64,000 bases of DNA, from contig NZ_FOGU01000003.1 in the NCBI RefSeq assembly GCF_900111315.1, positions 1 through 64,000 of the forward strand, given 5' to 3'. This stretch comes from Tranquillimonas rosea (GTDB lineage: Bacteria > Pseudomonadota > Alphaproteobacteria > Rhodobacterales > Rhodobacteraceae). Shown here one piece after another: positions 8,186 to 16,377 of the stretch. The notes beneath the pieces are model-generated. The model did not search any database. It had not been told where the DNA came from and was given only the letters and a program-made list of their open reading frames with translations. Made by a program: the position numbers and the translations under genes. Position 1 is the stretch's first letter, and each line of letters begins with the position of its first letter.

Positions 8186-8950
8186 TCAGGCCGGCCCGGC
8201 CTCGCGCAGCGCCGGCAAGCCCACGCCGGTGGATTCGAACCCGCCGTCGGCGGCGATCACCTGCCCGGTGACATAGCTCGCCCTGGTCGAGCAGAGGAAG
8301 GCGATCACCTCGGCGATCTCGCGCTCGGAGCCGTAGCGGTTCAGCGGGATGGCGTCGTGGTAGGCCGCGCGGATCTCGGGCGAATGGACGGCGAGCGCCA
8401 GCTTCGTGTCGACCGGGCCGGGGCACACGCAGTTGACGCGGATGCCGTGCTCTCCCAGTTCCGCCGCCTGCTGCTTGGTCAGGTGGATCACGGCCGCCTT
8501 CGAGGTGCCGTAGGCCACGCGCAGCGTGCTGGCGCGCAGGCCCGAAATCGACGCGATGTTGACGATTGCGCCGCCCTGCCGGGCAAGGTCGCGCGTCACC
8601 GCCTGGCTCATCAGGAAGGTGCCGTCGAGGTTCGTCTCCATCACCCGGCGCCAGCGGGCGAAGTCGGTCTCTTCGATCGGGCCGAAATCTGCGACCCCGG
8701 CATTGTTGACCAGCGCGTCCACCCGCCCGAACGCGGCGCGGGTCTCGTCCACGGCGCGGGTCACCTGCTCAGGGTCCGAGATGTCGTAGGGCAGCGCCAG
8801 CACATCCGTCAGCGCCCCGGCCGACGCGGACAGCTCGTCGCCGTCGCGGTCGACCATCGCGACGCGCCAGCCTTCGCCCAACAGCAGGTTGGTGGTGGCA
8901 AGCCCGATGCCGCGCGCGGCTCCGGTCACGATGGCGACGGGTTGGCTCAT
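8186..8950 (-). CDS. Short-chain dehydrogenase/reductase
   Basis: A classical 254-residue SDR: cofactor motif TGAARGIG at residues 9-16, NNAGV near residue 85, a catalytic serine in NIASISGL, and YGTSK (Tyr/Lys pair) near residue 152. Such enzymes oxidise or reduce hydroxyl/keto groups with NAD(P)H. It overlaps the end of the TRAP large subunit gene by 4 bp, so it is the last gene of a dctP-dctQ-dctM-SDR operon and probably acts on the imported compound. Substrate unknown. Confidence 0.88.
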   Translation of the reverse strand: MSQPVAIVTGAARGIGLATTNLLLGEGWRVAMVDRDGDELSASAGALTDVLALPYDISDPEQVTRAVDETRAAFGRVDALVNNAGVADFGPIEETDFARWRRVMETNLDGTFLMSQAVTRDLARQGGAIVNIASISGLRASTLRVAYGTSKAAVIHLTKQQAAELGEHGIRVNCVCPGPVDTKLALAVHSPEIRAAYHDAIPLNRYGSEREIAEVIAFLCSTRASYVTGQVIAADGGFESTGVGLPALREAGPA

Positions 8951-10272
8951 TTCAATACCTCGGTGAGATAGAGCGACAGGTCAGGCAGCAGCGCGATGAT
9001 CATCAGCCCCGCGAGGCTGGCGACAAGGAACGGAAGGGCCGCCCGCGCGATCCGTTCGATCGGCATGCGCGTGACATTGGCGGCGACGTAGAGGTTGATC
9101 CCCACCGGCGGCGTGATCAGGCCGATGGCAAGGTTCACCATAACCACGACGCCGAACCAGACCGGATCCCAGCCCAGTTCGCGCACCACCGGCATGAAGA
9201 TCGGCAGCGAGATGAACATCACCGTCACCGGGTCCATAAACATCCCTGCAACCAGCAGCACCAGCATGATGACCAGAAGGATGACCCACTGGTTGTCGGA
9301 CAGGCCCAGAAGCTGCGAGGAATACTGGCCCACCAGGTCCTCGACCGTCACCACCCAGCCGAACAGGCTGGCATAGGCGACGACCAGCATCACCACCGCC
9401 GACGACGCCGCCGCGTCGCACAGCGCGGCATAGAGCACCCGGACCGACAGCGTGCGGTAGATGACACCACCGACGAACAGGGCATAGACCGTGGCGACGA
9501 GGGCTGCCTCGGTGGGGGTGAAGATGCCGGAATAGATCCCGCCGAGGATGACAACGGGCGTCATCAGCCCCCAGAAGGACTCGCGGAAGGCGGCCCAGAG
9601 GCGCGGCAAGTAGCCCCGCTCGCCCCCCTCGGACGGCGCCATAGCGGCAAGCGAAGGGCTCGTCCGGTCGCCTTTGACCAGCGGCAGGACGAGCATCATC
9701 ACGAGGCCCATGAAGAGCCCCGGCAGGATGGCGGCAATGAACAGTGCCGAGATCGAGGTCTCGGCGATCACGCCGTAGATCACCAGGCCGATCGAGGGCG
9801 GGATCACGATCGACAACGCCGCCCCGGTGCAGACCAGCGCGGCGGCGGCAGCGCGGGGATAGCCGTCCTCTTCCATGCCCTTGATGATCATCGGACCGAT
9901 GGCCGCGACCGAGGCCGGGCCCGAGCCACTGACCGCGCCCCAGAACAGGCACACGACGGTGCCGACGACGCCCATGCCGCCCGGCAGCTCTCCGATCAGG
10001 ACGCGGAAGAAGCGGATCATCCGCTCGGCGATGCCGAGCGTGCCCATCAGCGTGCCGGCAAGGATGAAGAACGGGATCGCCAGCAGCGCGTACTTGGCGA
10101 TGCCGGTGGCGATCAGGTCGCCCGCCAGATCGAAGCCGAAGCCGATGCGCCACATCGCGTACATCGCCGAGAGTCCCAGCGCGAAGGCGACCGGCACCCG
10201 CAGCGCCATCAGCAGGAAGAAGGCGGCGATCATTTGCGTGCCGGCGGAGATCTCGGGCAAAAGGTCAAACAT
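8947..10272 (-). CDS. dctM: TRAP transporter large permease (DctM)
   Basis: The 441-residue protein has the 11-12 hydrophobic segments and glycine/proline-rich loops typical of DctM (for example AAIGPMIIKGMEEDGYPRAAA, residues near 130, and NLAIGLITPPVGINLYVAANV near the C-terminus). It is the ion-coupled membrane pump of a TRAP system. The ATG at 10272 is chosen because the protein then starts MFDLLPEIS at the membrane domain and overlaps dctQ by 8 bp; a start further upstream would add an arginine-rich extension lying inside dctQ. Confidence 0.92.
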   Translation of the reverse strand: MFDLLPEISAGTQMIAAFFLLMALRVPVAFALGLSAMYAMWRIGFGFDLAGDLIATGIAKYALLAIPFFILAGTLMGTLGIAERMIRFFRVLIGELPGGMGVVGTVVCLFWGAVSGSGPASVAAIGPMIIKGMEEDGYPRAAAAALVCTGAALSIVIPPSIGLVIYGVIAETSISALFIAAILPGLFMGLVMMLVLPLVKGDRTSPSLAAMAPSEGGERGYLPRLWAAFRESFWGLMTPVVILGGIYSGIFTPTEAALVATVYALFVGGVIYRTLSVRVLYAALCDAAASSAVVMLVVAYASLFGWVVTVEDLVGQYSSQLLGLSDNQWVILLVIMLVLLVAGMFMDPVTVMFISLPIFMPVVRELGWDPVWFGVVVMVNLAIGLITPPVGINLYVAANVTRMPIERIARAALPFLVASLAGLMIIALLPDLSLYLTEVLK

Positions 10273-10756
10273 CGGGGGTCGGCGGCTCTTCCTGCCGCGG
10301 CGCGCGCACCGTCTCGGCGGCATGCTGAAGGTAGCGGACGATGATCAGCGCAAAGCCGAAGGGCAGCGCCGCCTGATAGTACCACGCCGGGATGCCCAAC
10401 CCGTAAGAGCGCATGCCGTTCGAGATCAGGTTCTGCAAGCTCTGCCACGAGAACCACGCCGACATGACCAGCAGCAGGACGGACAGCAGAACCGAGGCGA
10501 CATAGACCGCCTGCGCCAGCCGTTTCGGCAGCAGGTCCTGCACCAGCGTCACCGACAGGTGCTCGCCCCGCCGGGCGGCGATGGCGGCACCGAACACGGT
10601 GAGCAGGAGGAACCCGTTGGTCAGCAGTTCCTCTGTCGCGGCGAGCGAGAAATTGGTGCCGTAGCGCACGACGACATTGACGAAGCCGAGCAGCGTCATC
10701 GCAAGGAAGAGCGCCGCGCAGACGATCTTCTCGAACTCGCGCAGGATGAAAGACAA
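10265..10756 (-). CDS. dctQ: TRAP transporter small permease (DctQ)
   Basis: A 163-residue protein with four membrane segments and the DctQ hallmark RRGEHLSVTLV (about residues 62-72) between segments two and three. It pairs with DctM in the inner membrane. It lies 56 bp downstream of dctP, with a strong hairpin in the gap, and overlaps dctM. Confidence 0.9.
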   Translation of the reverse strand: MSFILREFEKIVCAALFLAMTLLGFVNVVVRYGTNFSLAATEELLTNGFLLLTVFGAAIAARRGEHLSVTLVQDLLPKRLAQAVYVASVLLSVLLLVMSAWFSWQSLQNLISNGMRSYGLGIPAWYYQAALPFGFALIIVRYLQHAAETVRAPRQEEPPTPDV

Positions 10757-10776
10757 GGGTTCCTCCCCCCGGCAGG

Positions 10777-10802
10777 GTGGCCCGGAACGGGGTCCGGGCC
10801 AC
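10777..10802 (-). promoter_or_regulatory. Intra-operon hairpin after dctP
   Basis: GTGGCCCGGA and TCCGGGCCAC form a perfect 10-bp stem with a 6-nt loop, 9 nt after the dctP stop and 20 nt before dctQ. There is no U-tract, so it is more likely a stabiliser or attenuator than a full terminator. It matches the hairpins after tctC, the potD-like gene and the second dctP. Confidence 0.7.
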
Positions 10803-10811
10803 GCCGGTCGC

Positions 10812-11825
10812 TCAGCTTTCGGAGCCGGCGTTCTCGATGGCTTGCTGGAACGAGTCCACGATCTCGGGACCGACCTTCTCGGCCCACTCGTCGAACGCGG
10901 GCTGCGTCGCCTCGCGGAAGGCGTTCAGCTCTTCGTCGCTCGGCTCGTAGATCTCCATGCCCTGCTCGCGCAGAAAGCCGACGCCTTCGGCGGTGCCCTC
11001 GCGGGTGATCTCGCGCTGGTAGGCCATCGCCTCTTCGGCGGCGGCGCGCATCTGCTCCTGTGTCTCGGCGTCGAGGCCGGACCACAGCTCTTCGGACACG
11101 CCCAGGAAGATCGGATCGTAGGAATAGTGCCAGGTCGTCAGGTAGTCCTGCACCTCGTAGACCTGCTGCGGGATGATGACGGCGCCGATCGGGTTCTCCT
11201 GCCCGTCGACGACGCCCTGCTGCAGCGCGGTCAGCGTCTCGCCCCACTGCATCTGCTGCGGATTGGCGCCGAGGGCGTTCATCACGTCGATGTACATCGG
11301 ACCGGCGACGCGCATGTTGAGGCCCTGCATGTCCTCTGGCGACGTGATCGGACGGACGTTGTTCGTCACCTCGCGAAAGCCGTTCTCGCCCCAGGCCAGA
11401 ACCTCGATGCCCTTGTCGCGCAGGATGTCCTCGAGCAGCTCGGCCGGCTCACCCTGTGTGGTGGCGTCGACCTCGTCGTAGTTCGAATAGAGATACGGCA
11501 ACGAGAACACGGCCATCTCGGGCACCAGCGGCGTCACGTTGATCGCCGAGGTCACCACGACGTCGAGCGCCCCGCGCCCCACCATCTCGGCCTGGCGCAT
11601 CTGGTCACCGCCCGACAGCTGGGCGTTCGGAAAGACACGCACGTCATAGTCGCCGCCGGTCTTGTCGGCCAGCAGCTCGCCGAACTTCTCGGCGCCCTTG
11701 TGCCACGTGGTCGTGTCCCCGGTGTTGTGCGACAGCCGAAGGGTGTCCGCCCCCGCCGCGCCGACCGCGACGCTGGCCGCCAGCACGCCCGCCAGACCGG
11801 CCGTTCCGAACCTGCTCATGCTCAT
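10812..11825 (-). CDS. dctP: TRAP transporter substrate-binding protein (DctP)
   Basis: The 337-residue protein has a signal peptide (residues about 1-26, ending VGAAGADTL) followed by the DctP fold: LRLSHNTGDTT, the ligand-arginine segment GLNMRVAGPMYIDVMNALGANPQQM and the QGVVDGQENPIG region. It captures an organic acid in the periplasm for DctQM. I chose ATG 11825 because GGGAGG lies 9 nt upstream; ATG 11834 abuts the same ribosome site. It is divergent from an IclR regulator. Family 1 DctP proteins bind small carboxylates; the ligand here is unknown. Confidence 0.9.
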   Translation of the reverse strand: MSMSRFGTAGLAGVLAASVAVGAAGADTLRLSHNTGDTTTWHKGAEKFGELLADKTGGDYDVRVFPNAQLSGGDQMRQAEMVGRGALDVVVTSAINVTPLVPEMAVFSLPYLYSNYDEVDATTQGEPAELLEDILRDKGIEVLAWGENGFREVTNNVRPITSPEDMQGLNMRVAGPMYIDVMNALGANPQQMQWGETLTALQQGVVDGQENPIGAVIIPQQVYEVQDYLTTWHYSYDPIFLGVSEELWSGLDAETQEQMRAAAEEAMAYQREITREGTAEGVGFLREQGMEIYEPSDEELNAFREATQPAFDEWAEKVGPEIVDSFQQAIENAGSES

Positions 11826-11850
11826 TTTCGTCATCCTCCCGTTTGAACTG

Positions 11851-11862
11851 GTCACAATGTGG
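11851..11862 (-). promoter_or_regulatory. Candidate IclR site, dctP side
   Basis: Read on the minus strand this is CCACATTGTGAC, 26 bp upstream of the dctP ATG. It matches 11 of 12 bases of CCATATTGTGAC at 11971-11982 on the plus strand, so the two copies face away from each other across the divergent promoter region. Such mirrored motifs between an IclR gene and its divergent target operon are candidates for its binding sites. Confidence 0.45.
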
Positions 11863-11970
11863 ATCAAAGTCGGGCGTTGGAGACAAGAAAAATCTTGAAA
11901 TCTGCAGCGCCGCTTTCAGGATGTGATCCTGATTGAGCCGGCTACAGCGCCGCCCTCCAAAGCACAAGGT

Positions 11971-11982
11971 CCATATTGTGAC
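11971..11982 (+). promoter_or_regulatory. Candidate IclR site, iclR side
   Basis: CCATATTGTGAC overlaps the proposed GTG start codon of the IclR gene and is the inverted partner of the motif at 11851-11862. Position over the start codon would allow autoregulation. If the real start is the TTG at 11933 the motif is inside the coding region, which lowers confidence. Confidence 0.4.
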
Positions 11983-12787
11983 AGCACCTCTCGTCGAGTC
12001 GTCCCAAAGCGGCGCGCAAAGCGTGGACCGCGCGCTGATGCTGCTCAGCCGCATCGGACGGCACCCCGAGAGCGGCCTGTCGCTGACCGACCTCGTCACC
12101 GCCTCGGGCCTCAACAAGCCGACCGTCCGGCGGCTTCTGATGGCGCTGATCCGCGGCGGGCTCGTCGAACAGGACCCGACGCGCCGTACCTATCACCTGG
12201 GTGAAGAGGCCTATGTCCTGGGCACGATGGCGGCGGGACGGCACGGCCTGGTCGAGAGGACCGCCGACGCCGTGGGCCGCCTCGCACGCGAAAGCGGCGA
12301 CACCGCCTTCGTCACCGCGCGGCGCGGCACGGCCGCGGTCTGTCTGCACCGCGAGGAGGGCAGCTTTCCGATCCGCACCCACGCCCTCGTGCCCGGCGCG
12401 CAGCACCCGCTCGGCGTGGGGGCCGGGTCGCTCGCCATGCTCGCCGCCCTGCCCGACCCCGAGGTCGAGGCCGTGCTGGCCGAGAACACCGGCCTGCTCG
12501 CCGACAGTTACCCGGCGCTGACGCCCGAGACGCTGCGGGACCAAATCGCCCGCACGCGCGAGACCGGCTATGCCCTGAACCCCGGCCTCGTGGTGCCGGG
12601 AAGCTGGGGACTGGGCGTGGCGATCCGGCATCCCGACGGCACCGTCGCAGGGGCGCTGTCGCTCGCCGCGATCGAGAGCCGCATGCAACCGCCGCGCGAC
12701 CGCACTCTGGCCGACGCGCTGACCCGAGAGACACAGATCATCGAAAGCCGCCTTGCCCGGTCCTTCGCGGACCGCAACGGCGCGTAA
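11978..12787 (+). CDS. IclR-family transcriptional regulator
   Basis: The 269-residue protein carries an N-terminal winged HTH (LSLTDLVTASGLNKPTVRRLLMALIRGGLVEQ) and a C-terminal IclR effector domain ending near LADALTRETQIIESRLA. The GTG at 11978 gives the usual length and has AAGG 8 nt upstream; a TTG at 11933 would add 15 residues with no ribosome site. It heads a plus-strand run with the thiolase and CoA ligase genes and is divergent from the dctPQM-SDR operon, so it probably controls both arms. Effector unknown, likely a carboxylate or its CoA-related metabolite. Confidence 0.88.
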   Translation: MTAPLVESSQSGAQSVDRALMLLSRIGRHPESGLSLTDLVTASGLNKPTVRRLLMALIRGGLVEQDPTRRTYHLGEEAYVLGTMAAGRHGLVERTADAVGRLARESGDTAFVTARRGTAAVCLHREEGSFPIRTHALVPGAQHPLGVGAGSLAMLAALPDPEVEAVLAENTGLLADSYPALTPETLRDQIARTRETGYALNPGLVVPGSWGLGVAIRHPDGTVAGALSLAAIESRMQPPRDRTLADALTRETQIIESRLARSFADRNGA

Positions 12788-12798
12788 TGGAGGATACC

Positions 12799-13968
12799 AT
12801 GACCGATCCGCAGATCGTCGGCTGGGCGCACGGCGCCTTCGGCAAGTCCGAACACCCGGACACGGAGGCGCTGATGGCCGATGTAGTGCCGGCCGCGCTC
12901 AGCCATGCCGTCGTCGAGGCCGGGGACGTCGACGGCGTGTTCGTCGGCGTATTCAACAACGGCTTCTCGCCGCAGGATTTCCAGGGCGCGCTGGTCGGCA
13001 TGGGGGACAAGCGGCTCGCCCGCGTGCCCGCCACCCGTTACGAGAACGCCTGCGCCACCGGCTCGGCGGCGCTGCACGGCGCGATGGATTTCATCGCCAG
13101 CGGCCGGGGCCGCGTCGCGCTGGTCGTCGGCGCGGAAAAGATGACCGCGACCGAGGGCGCCAAGGTCGGCGACATCCTTCTGGGCGCGAGCTATCGCAAG
13201 GAAGAGGCAGAGGTCGACGCGGGCTTTGCCGGCCTCTTCGGCCGGATCGCAGCGAACTACTTTCAGAAATACGGCGACCGCTCGGAAGAGCTGGCGATGA
13301 TCGCCGCCAAGAACCACGCCAACGGCTGCGCCAATCCCTATGCGCACATGCGGCGGGATTTCGACGTCGGGTTCTGCAACACCGTGTCCGACAAGAATCC
13401 GCAGGTCGCCGGGCCGCTTCGCCGGACCGACTGCTCGCTGGTGTCGGACGGGGCCGCCGCGCTGGTGCTGGCCGACCCCGAGACCGCGGCCGAGATGGAG
13501 CGCGCCATCGCCTTTCGCGCCCGCAGCCACGCCAACGAGCCGCTCGCCCTGTCGCGCCGCGACGTCACCCGGTTCGAGGGCGCCCGCCGCGCGTGGGAGG
13601 ACGCCTATGCCATGGCCGGCGTGACGCTGGACGACCTGTCCTTCGTCGAGACGCACGACTGTTTCACCATCGCCGAGCTGCTGGAATACGAGGCGATGGG
13701 CCTGGCCGCCCCCGGTGAGGGCTATCGCGTGATCCGCGACGGCACGACGCGCAAGGACGGCCGGTTGCCAGTGAATCCCTCGGGCGGGCTCAAGTCCAAG
13801 GGCCACCCGATAGGCGCGACCGGCGTGTCGATGCATGTCATGGCGGCGATGCAGCTGGCCGGAGAGGCAGGCGACATGCAGGTGCCCGACGCCACGCTGG
13901 CCGGGGTGTTCAACATGGGCGGCGCCGCCGTGGCGAACTATGCCTCGATCCTCGAGCGGGTGCGCTGA
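12799..13968 (+). CDS. Thiolase of the lipid-carrier (SCP2-like) type
   Basis: The 389-residue protein is a non-canonical thiolase. The acyl-binding cysteine lies in YENACATGSAAL (about Cys85), with ETHDCFTIAEL near residue 287 and KGHPIGATG near residue 336. The second catalytic cysteine of classical thiolases is absent: the C-terminal block reads NMGGAAVANY. SCP2-type thiolases cleave or form 3-ketoacyl-CoA thioesters. ATG 12799 is chosen because GGAGG lies 5 nt upstream; that site would fall inside the frame if the ATG at 12787 were used. It is followed after 1 bp by an acyl-CoA synthetase, so both act on the same acyl-CoA pathway. Confidence 0.85.
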   Translation: MTDPQIVGWAHGAFGKSEHPDTEALMADVVPAALSHAVVEAGDVDGVFVGVFNNGFSPQDFQGALVGMGDKRLARVPATRYENACATGSAALHGAMDFIASGRGRVALVVGAEKMTATEGAKVGDILLGASYRKEEAEVDAGFAGLFGRIAANYFQKYGDRSEELAMIAAKNHANGCANPYAHMRRDFDVGFCNTVSDKNPQVAGPLRRTDCSLVSDGAAALVLADPETAAEMERAIAFRARSHANEPLALSRRDVTRFEGARRAWEDAYAMAGVTLDDLSFVETHDCFTIAELLEYEAMGLAAPGEGYRVIRDGTTRKDGRLPVNPSGGLKSKGHPIGATGVSMHVMAAMQLAGEAGDMQVPDATLAGVFNMGGAAVANYASILERVR

Positions 13969-13969
13969 G

Positions 13970-15544
13970 ATGCAGCCCGTCTCCACCCGCGTGATGAACC
14001 TGTGCGGCTTCCTGTCGGACAGCGCCCGCCGCCACCGTGACGAGATCGGCTTCGTCTGGGGCACACACACCTGGACCTGGGGCGAGATGGAGGCGCGGTC
14101 GGCCGCCTTCGCCGCCGCCCTGGCCGACCGGTACGGCGCCCGCAAGGGGGACCGCATCCTGGTGCAGTCCGCCAATTGCAACCAGATGTTCGAGGCGATG
14201 TTCGCCTGCTGGCGGCTGGGCTGCGTGTGGGTGCCCGCGAACTATCGCCAGACGCCGGACGAGATCGCCTGGCTCGCGGGCTCGTCCGGGGCGCGGGGCC
14301 TGATCGTGGGCGCCGCCTTCCCCGACCACGCCGCCGCCTGCGCCGCGCAGGTGGACTATACCGTCACCATCGGCGGCGACGGCGCCGACGATTACGATGC
14401 GCTCGTCGCGGATTACATGGGGCAGACCCCGGCCCCGGTGGCCGTGGACCGTGACGATCCGGCCTGGTTCTTCTTTACCTCCGGCACCACCGGCCGGCCC
14501 AAGGCCGCCGTCCTGACCCACGGGCAGATGGCCTTCGTCGTCACCAACCACCTGTGCGACTTGATGCCCGGAACCGGCCCGGATGACGCCTCGATCGTCG
14601 TCGCGCCGCTGTCCCACGGCGCGGGGATTCACCAGCTGGCGCAGGTGGCGCACGCCGTGAAGACGATCCTGCCGGCATCGCCCCGCTTCGACCCCGAGGA
14701 GGTCTGGTCGCTGGTCGAGACGTGGCGCGTCACCAACGCCTTCACCGTTCCCACCATCGTCAAGCTGCTGGTCGAGCACGAGTCGGTCGACCGGCACGAC
14801 CATTCCAGCCTGCGCTACGTGATCTACGCCGGCGCGCCGATGTACCGCGCGGACCAGAAACGCGCGCTCGAGACGCTCGGGCCGGTGCTTGTGCAGTATT
14901 TCGGGCTGGGCGAGGTCACCGGCAACATCACCGTCCTGCCGCCGACGCAGCACAGCATCGACGACGACGCCATGCGCATCGGCACCTGCGGCATCGCCCG
15001 GACGGGGATGCAGGTGCAGATCCAGGGCCCCGACGGGCAGGAAGTGCCCCCGGGCGACACGGGAGAGGTCGCGGTGATCGGGCCTGCGGTCTTTGCCGGC
15101 TATCACGAGAACCCCGAGGCGAACGCCAAGAGTTTTCGCGACGGCTGGTTCCTGACCGGCGATCTCGGCCACATGGATGAAGAGGGCTACCTCTACCTGA
15201 CCGGCCGCGCCTCGGACATGTACATCTCGGGCGGGTCGAACATCTATCCGCGCGAGATCGAGGAGAAGATCCTCCAGCACCCCGAGATCTCGGAGGTCGC
15301 GGTGCTCGGCATCCCCGACCCCGTCTGGGGCGAGGTCGGCATCGCGGTCTGCGTGTCGCGCGGGTCCGCACCAGACGCGCAGGCGCTGCTCGACTGGCTG
15401 GGGCCGCAACTGCCGCGCTACAAGCTGCCCAAGGCGGTGGTGTTCTGGTCCGAGATGCCGAAATCGGCCTACGGCAAGATCACCAAGAAAATGATCCGCG
15501 AAGAGTTGGAAGAACGCGGCGAGCTGCCGGGGGTCGAGGCGTGA
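13970..15544 (+). CDS. Acyl-CoA synthetase (AMP-dependent ligase)
   Basis: This 524-residue ANL-family enzyme activates a carboxylic acid to its acyl-CoA via an acyl-AMP. It shows the P-loop FFFTSGTTGRPKAAVLTH (about residues 168-185), the hinge region FLTGDLGHMDEEGYLYLTGR with a conserved aspartate, and the late catalytic lysine in SAYGKITKK near the C-terminus. The start at 13970 lies 1 bp after the thiolase stop and gives a normal N-terminus. It overlaps the next gene by 4 bp. Substrate cannot be read from the sequence; the TRAP transporter on the other side of the IclR gene may import it. Confidence 0.88.
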   Translation: MQPVSTRVMNLCGFLSDSARRHRDEIGFVWGTHTWTWGEMEARSAAFAAALADRYGARKGDRILVQSANCNQMFEAMFACWRLGCVWVPANYRQTPDEIAWLAGSSGARGLIVGAAFPDHAAACAAQVDYTVTIGGDGADDYDALVADYMGQTPAPVAVDRDDPAWFFFTSGTTGRPKAAVLTHGQMAFVVTNHLCDLMPGTGPDDASIVVAPLSHGAGIHQLAQVAHAVKTILPASPRFDPEEVWSLVETWRVTNAFTVPTIVKLLVEHESVDRHDHSSLRYVIYAGAPMYRADQKRALETLGPVLVQYFGLGEVTGNITVLPPTQHSIDDDAMRIGTCGIARTGMQVQIQGPDGQEVPPGDTGEVAVIGPAVFAGYHENPEANAKSFRDGWFLTGDLGHMDEEGYLYLTGRASDMYISGGSNIYPREIEEKILQHPEISEVAVLGIPDPVWGEVGIAVCVSRGSAPDAQALLDWLGPQLPRYKLPKAVVFWSEMPKSAYGKITKKMIREELEERGELPGVEA

Positions 15545-16371
15545 CGCCCGAGCGGATCGTGCATCCCGGCCCACCGGCGGCCGAACGCATCAACGCCCTG
15601 CCCTGCACCGCCGAGCGGCGGGAGCTGGTGCTGGCGGCAGGCCGGCCGCTGGACGCGGCCGTGACCGAGGCGCTCGCCGGCACCGGGGCCGACGGGGCCT
15701 ATCTGCGGATCGCGGACGCGGCGGCCGACAGCCTGGACTTCGTGCGCCCCGCGCCCGCCCCCGGCGACGGGCACGCGGCGTGGTACAGCGACACGACCCG
15801 TCTGGCCCCCGCGACGATCACCGAGGCCGGGATCCATGCCGGCCGCCGCGACGGGGCGCCGTTCCTGCATGTCCACGGCCTGTGGCAGGGCGCCGACGGC
15901 GAGACGCGGATGGGGCATGTGCTGCCGCACGCCACCTGGTTGTCGCACGACGCAACCGTTACCGCCTGGCTGATCCGGGGCGCGCGGCTGGAGGTGGCGG
16001 CGGATGCCGAGACGCAGTTTCCGCTGTTCCGGCCGGTGCCGACCGACGCCGGCCCGGGCCGGGGCGCCGTGCTCGCCACGATCCGGCCGAACGAGGACAT
16101 CCGCGACGCCATCGCCACGATGGCCGCCGAGGCGGGATTGGCCACGGCCGAAATCCAGGGCATCGGCAGCGCGGTCGGCACCCGGTTCGCGGACGGTGCC
16201 GCGCTGGACAGCTATGCGACCGAGGTTCTGGTCCGCGCGGGGCATGTCTCGGGGCCGGAGGTGACGCTCGACGTGGCGTCGGTCGGGTTCGACGGCGGGC
16301 ACCTCACCGGCGCGCTCGGCGCCGGGAACCGCGTCTGCGTCACGTTCGAACTGCTCCTTCTCGGCGCCTGA
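15541..16371 (+). CDS. Tandem PPC/DUF296-domain protein
   Basis: The 276-residue protein appears to contain two PPC (PCC, DUF296) domains. The first (about 20-140) has the HVHG metal-type motif (FLHVHGLWQG) followed by MGHVLPHATW; the second (about 165-276) ends with the family pattern GGHLTGALGAGNRVCVTFELLL. PPC domains occur in plant AT-hook proteins and in bacterial proteins of unknown biochemical role with a histidine-ligated metal. It starts in a 4-bp overlap with the CoA ligase, so it is part of the pathway operon. An enzyme or regulatory role is possible; I cannot assign one. Confidence 0.65.
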   Translation: MTPERIVHPGPPAAERINALPCTAERRELVLAAGRPLDAAVTEALAGTGADGAYLRIADAAADSLDFVRPAPAPGDGHAAWYSDTTRLAPATITEAGIHAGRRDGAPFLHVHGLWQGADGETRMGHVLPHATWLSHDATVTAWLIRGARLEVAADAETQFPLFRPVPTDAGPGRGAVLATIRPNEDIRDAIATMAAEAGLATAEIQGIGSAVGTRFADGAALDSYATEVLVRAGHVSGPEVTLDVASVGFDGGHLTGALGAGNRVCVTFELLLLGA

Positions 16372-16377
16372 ATCGTC

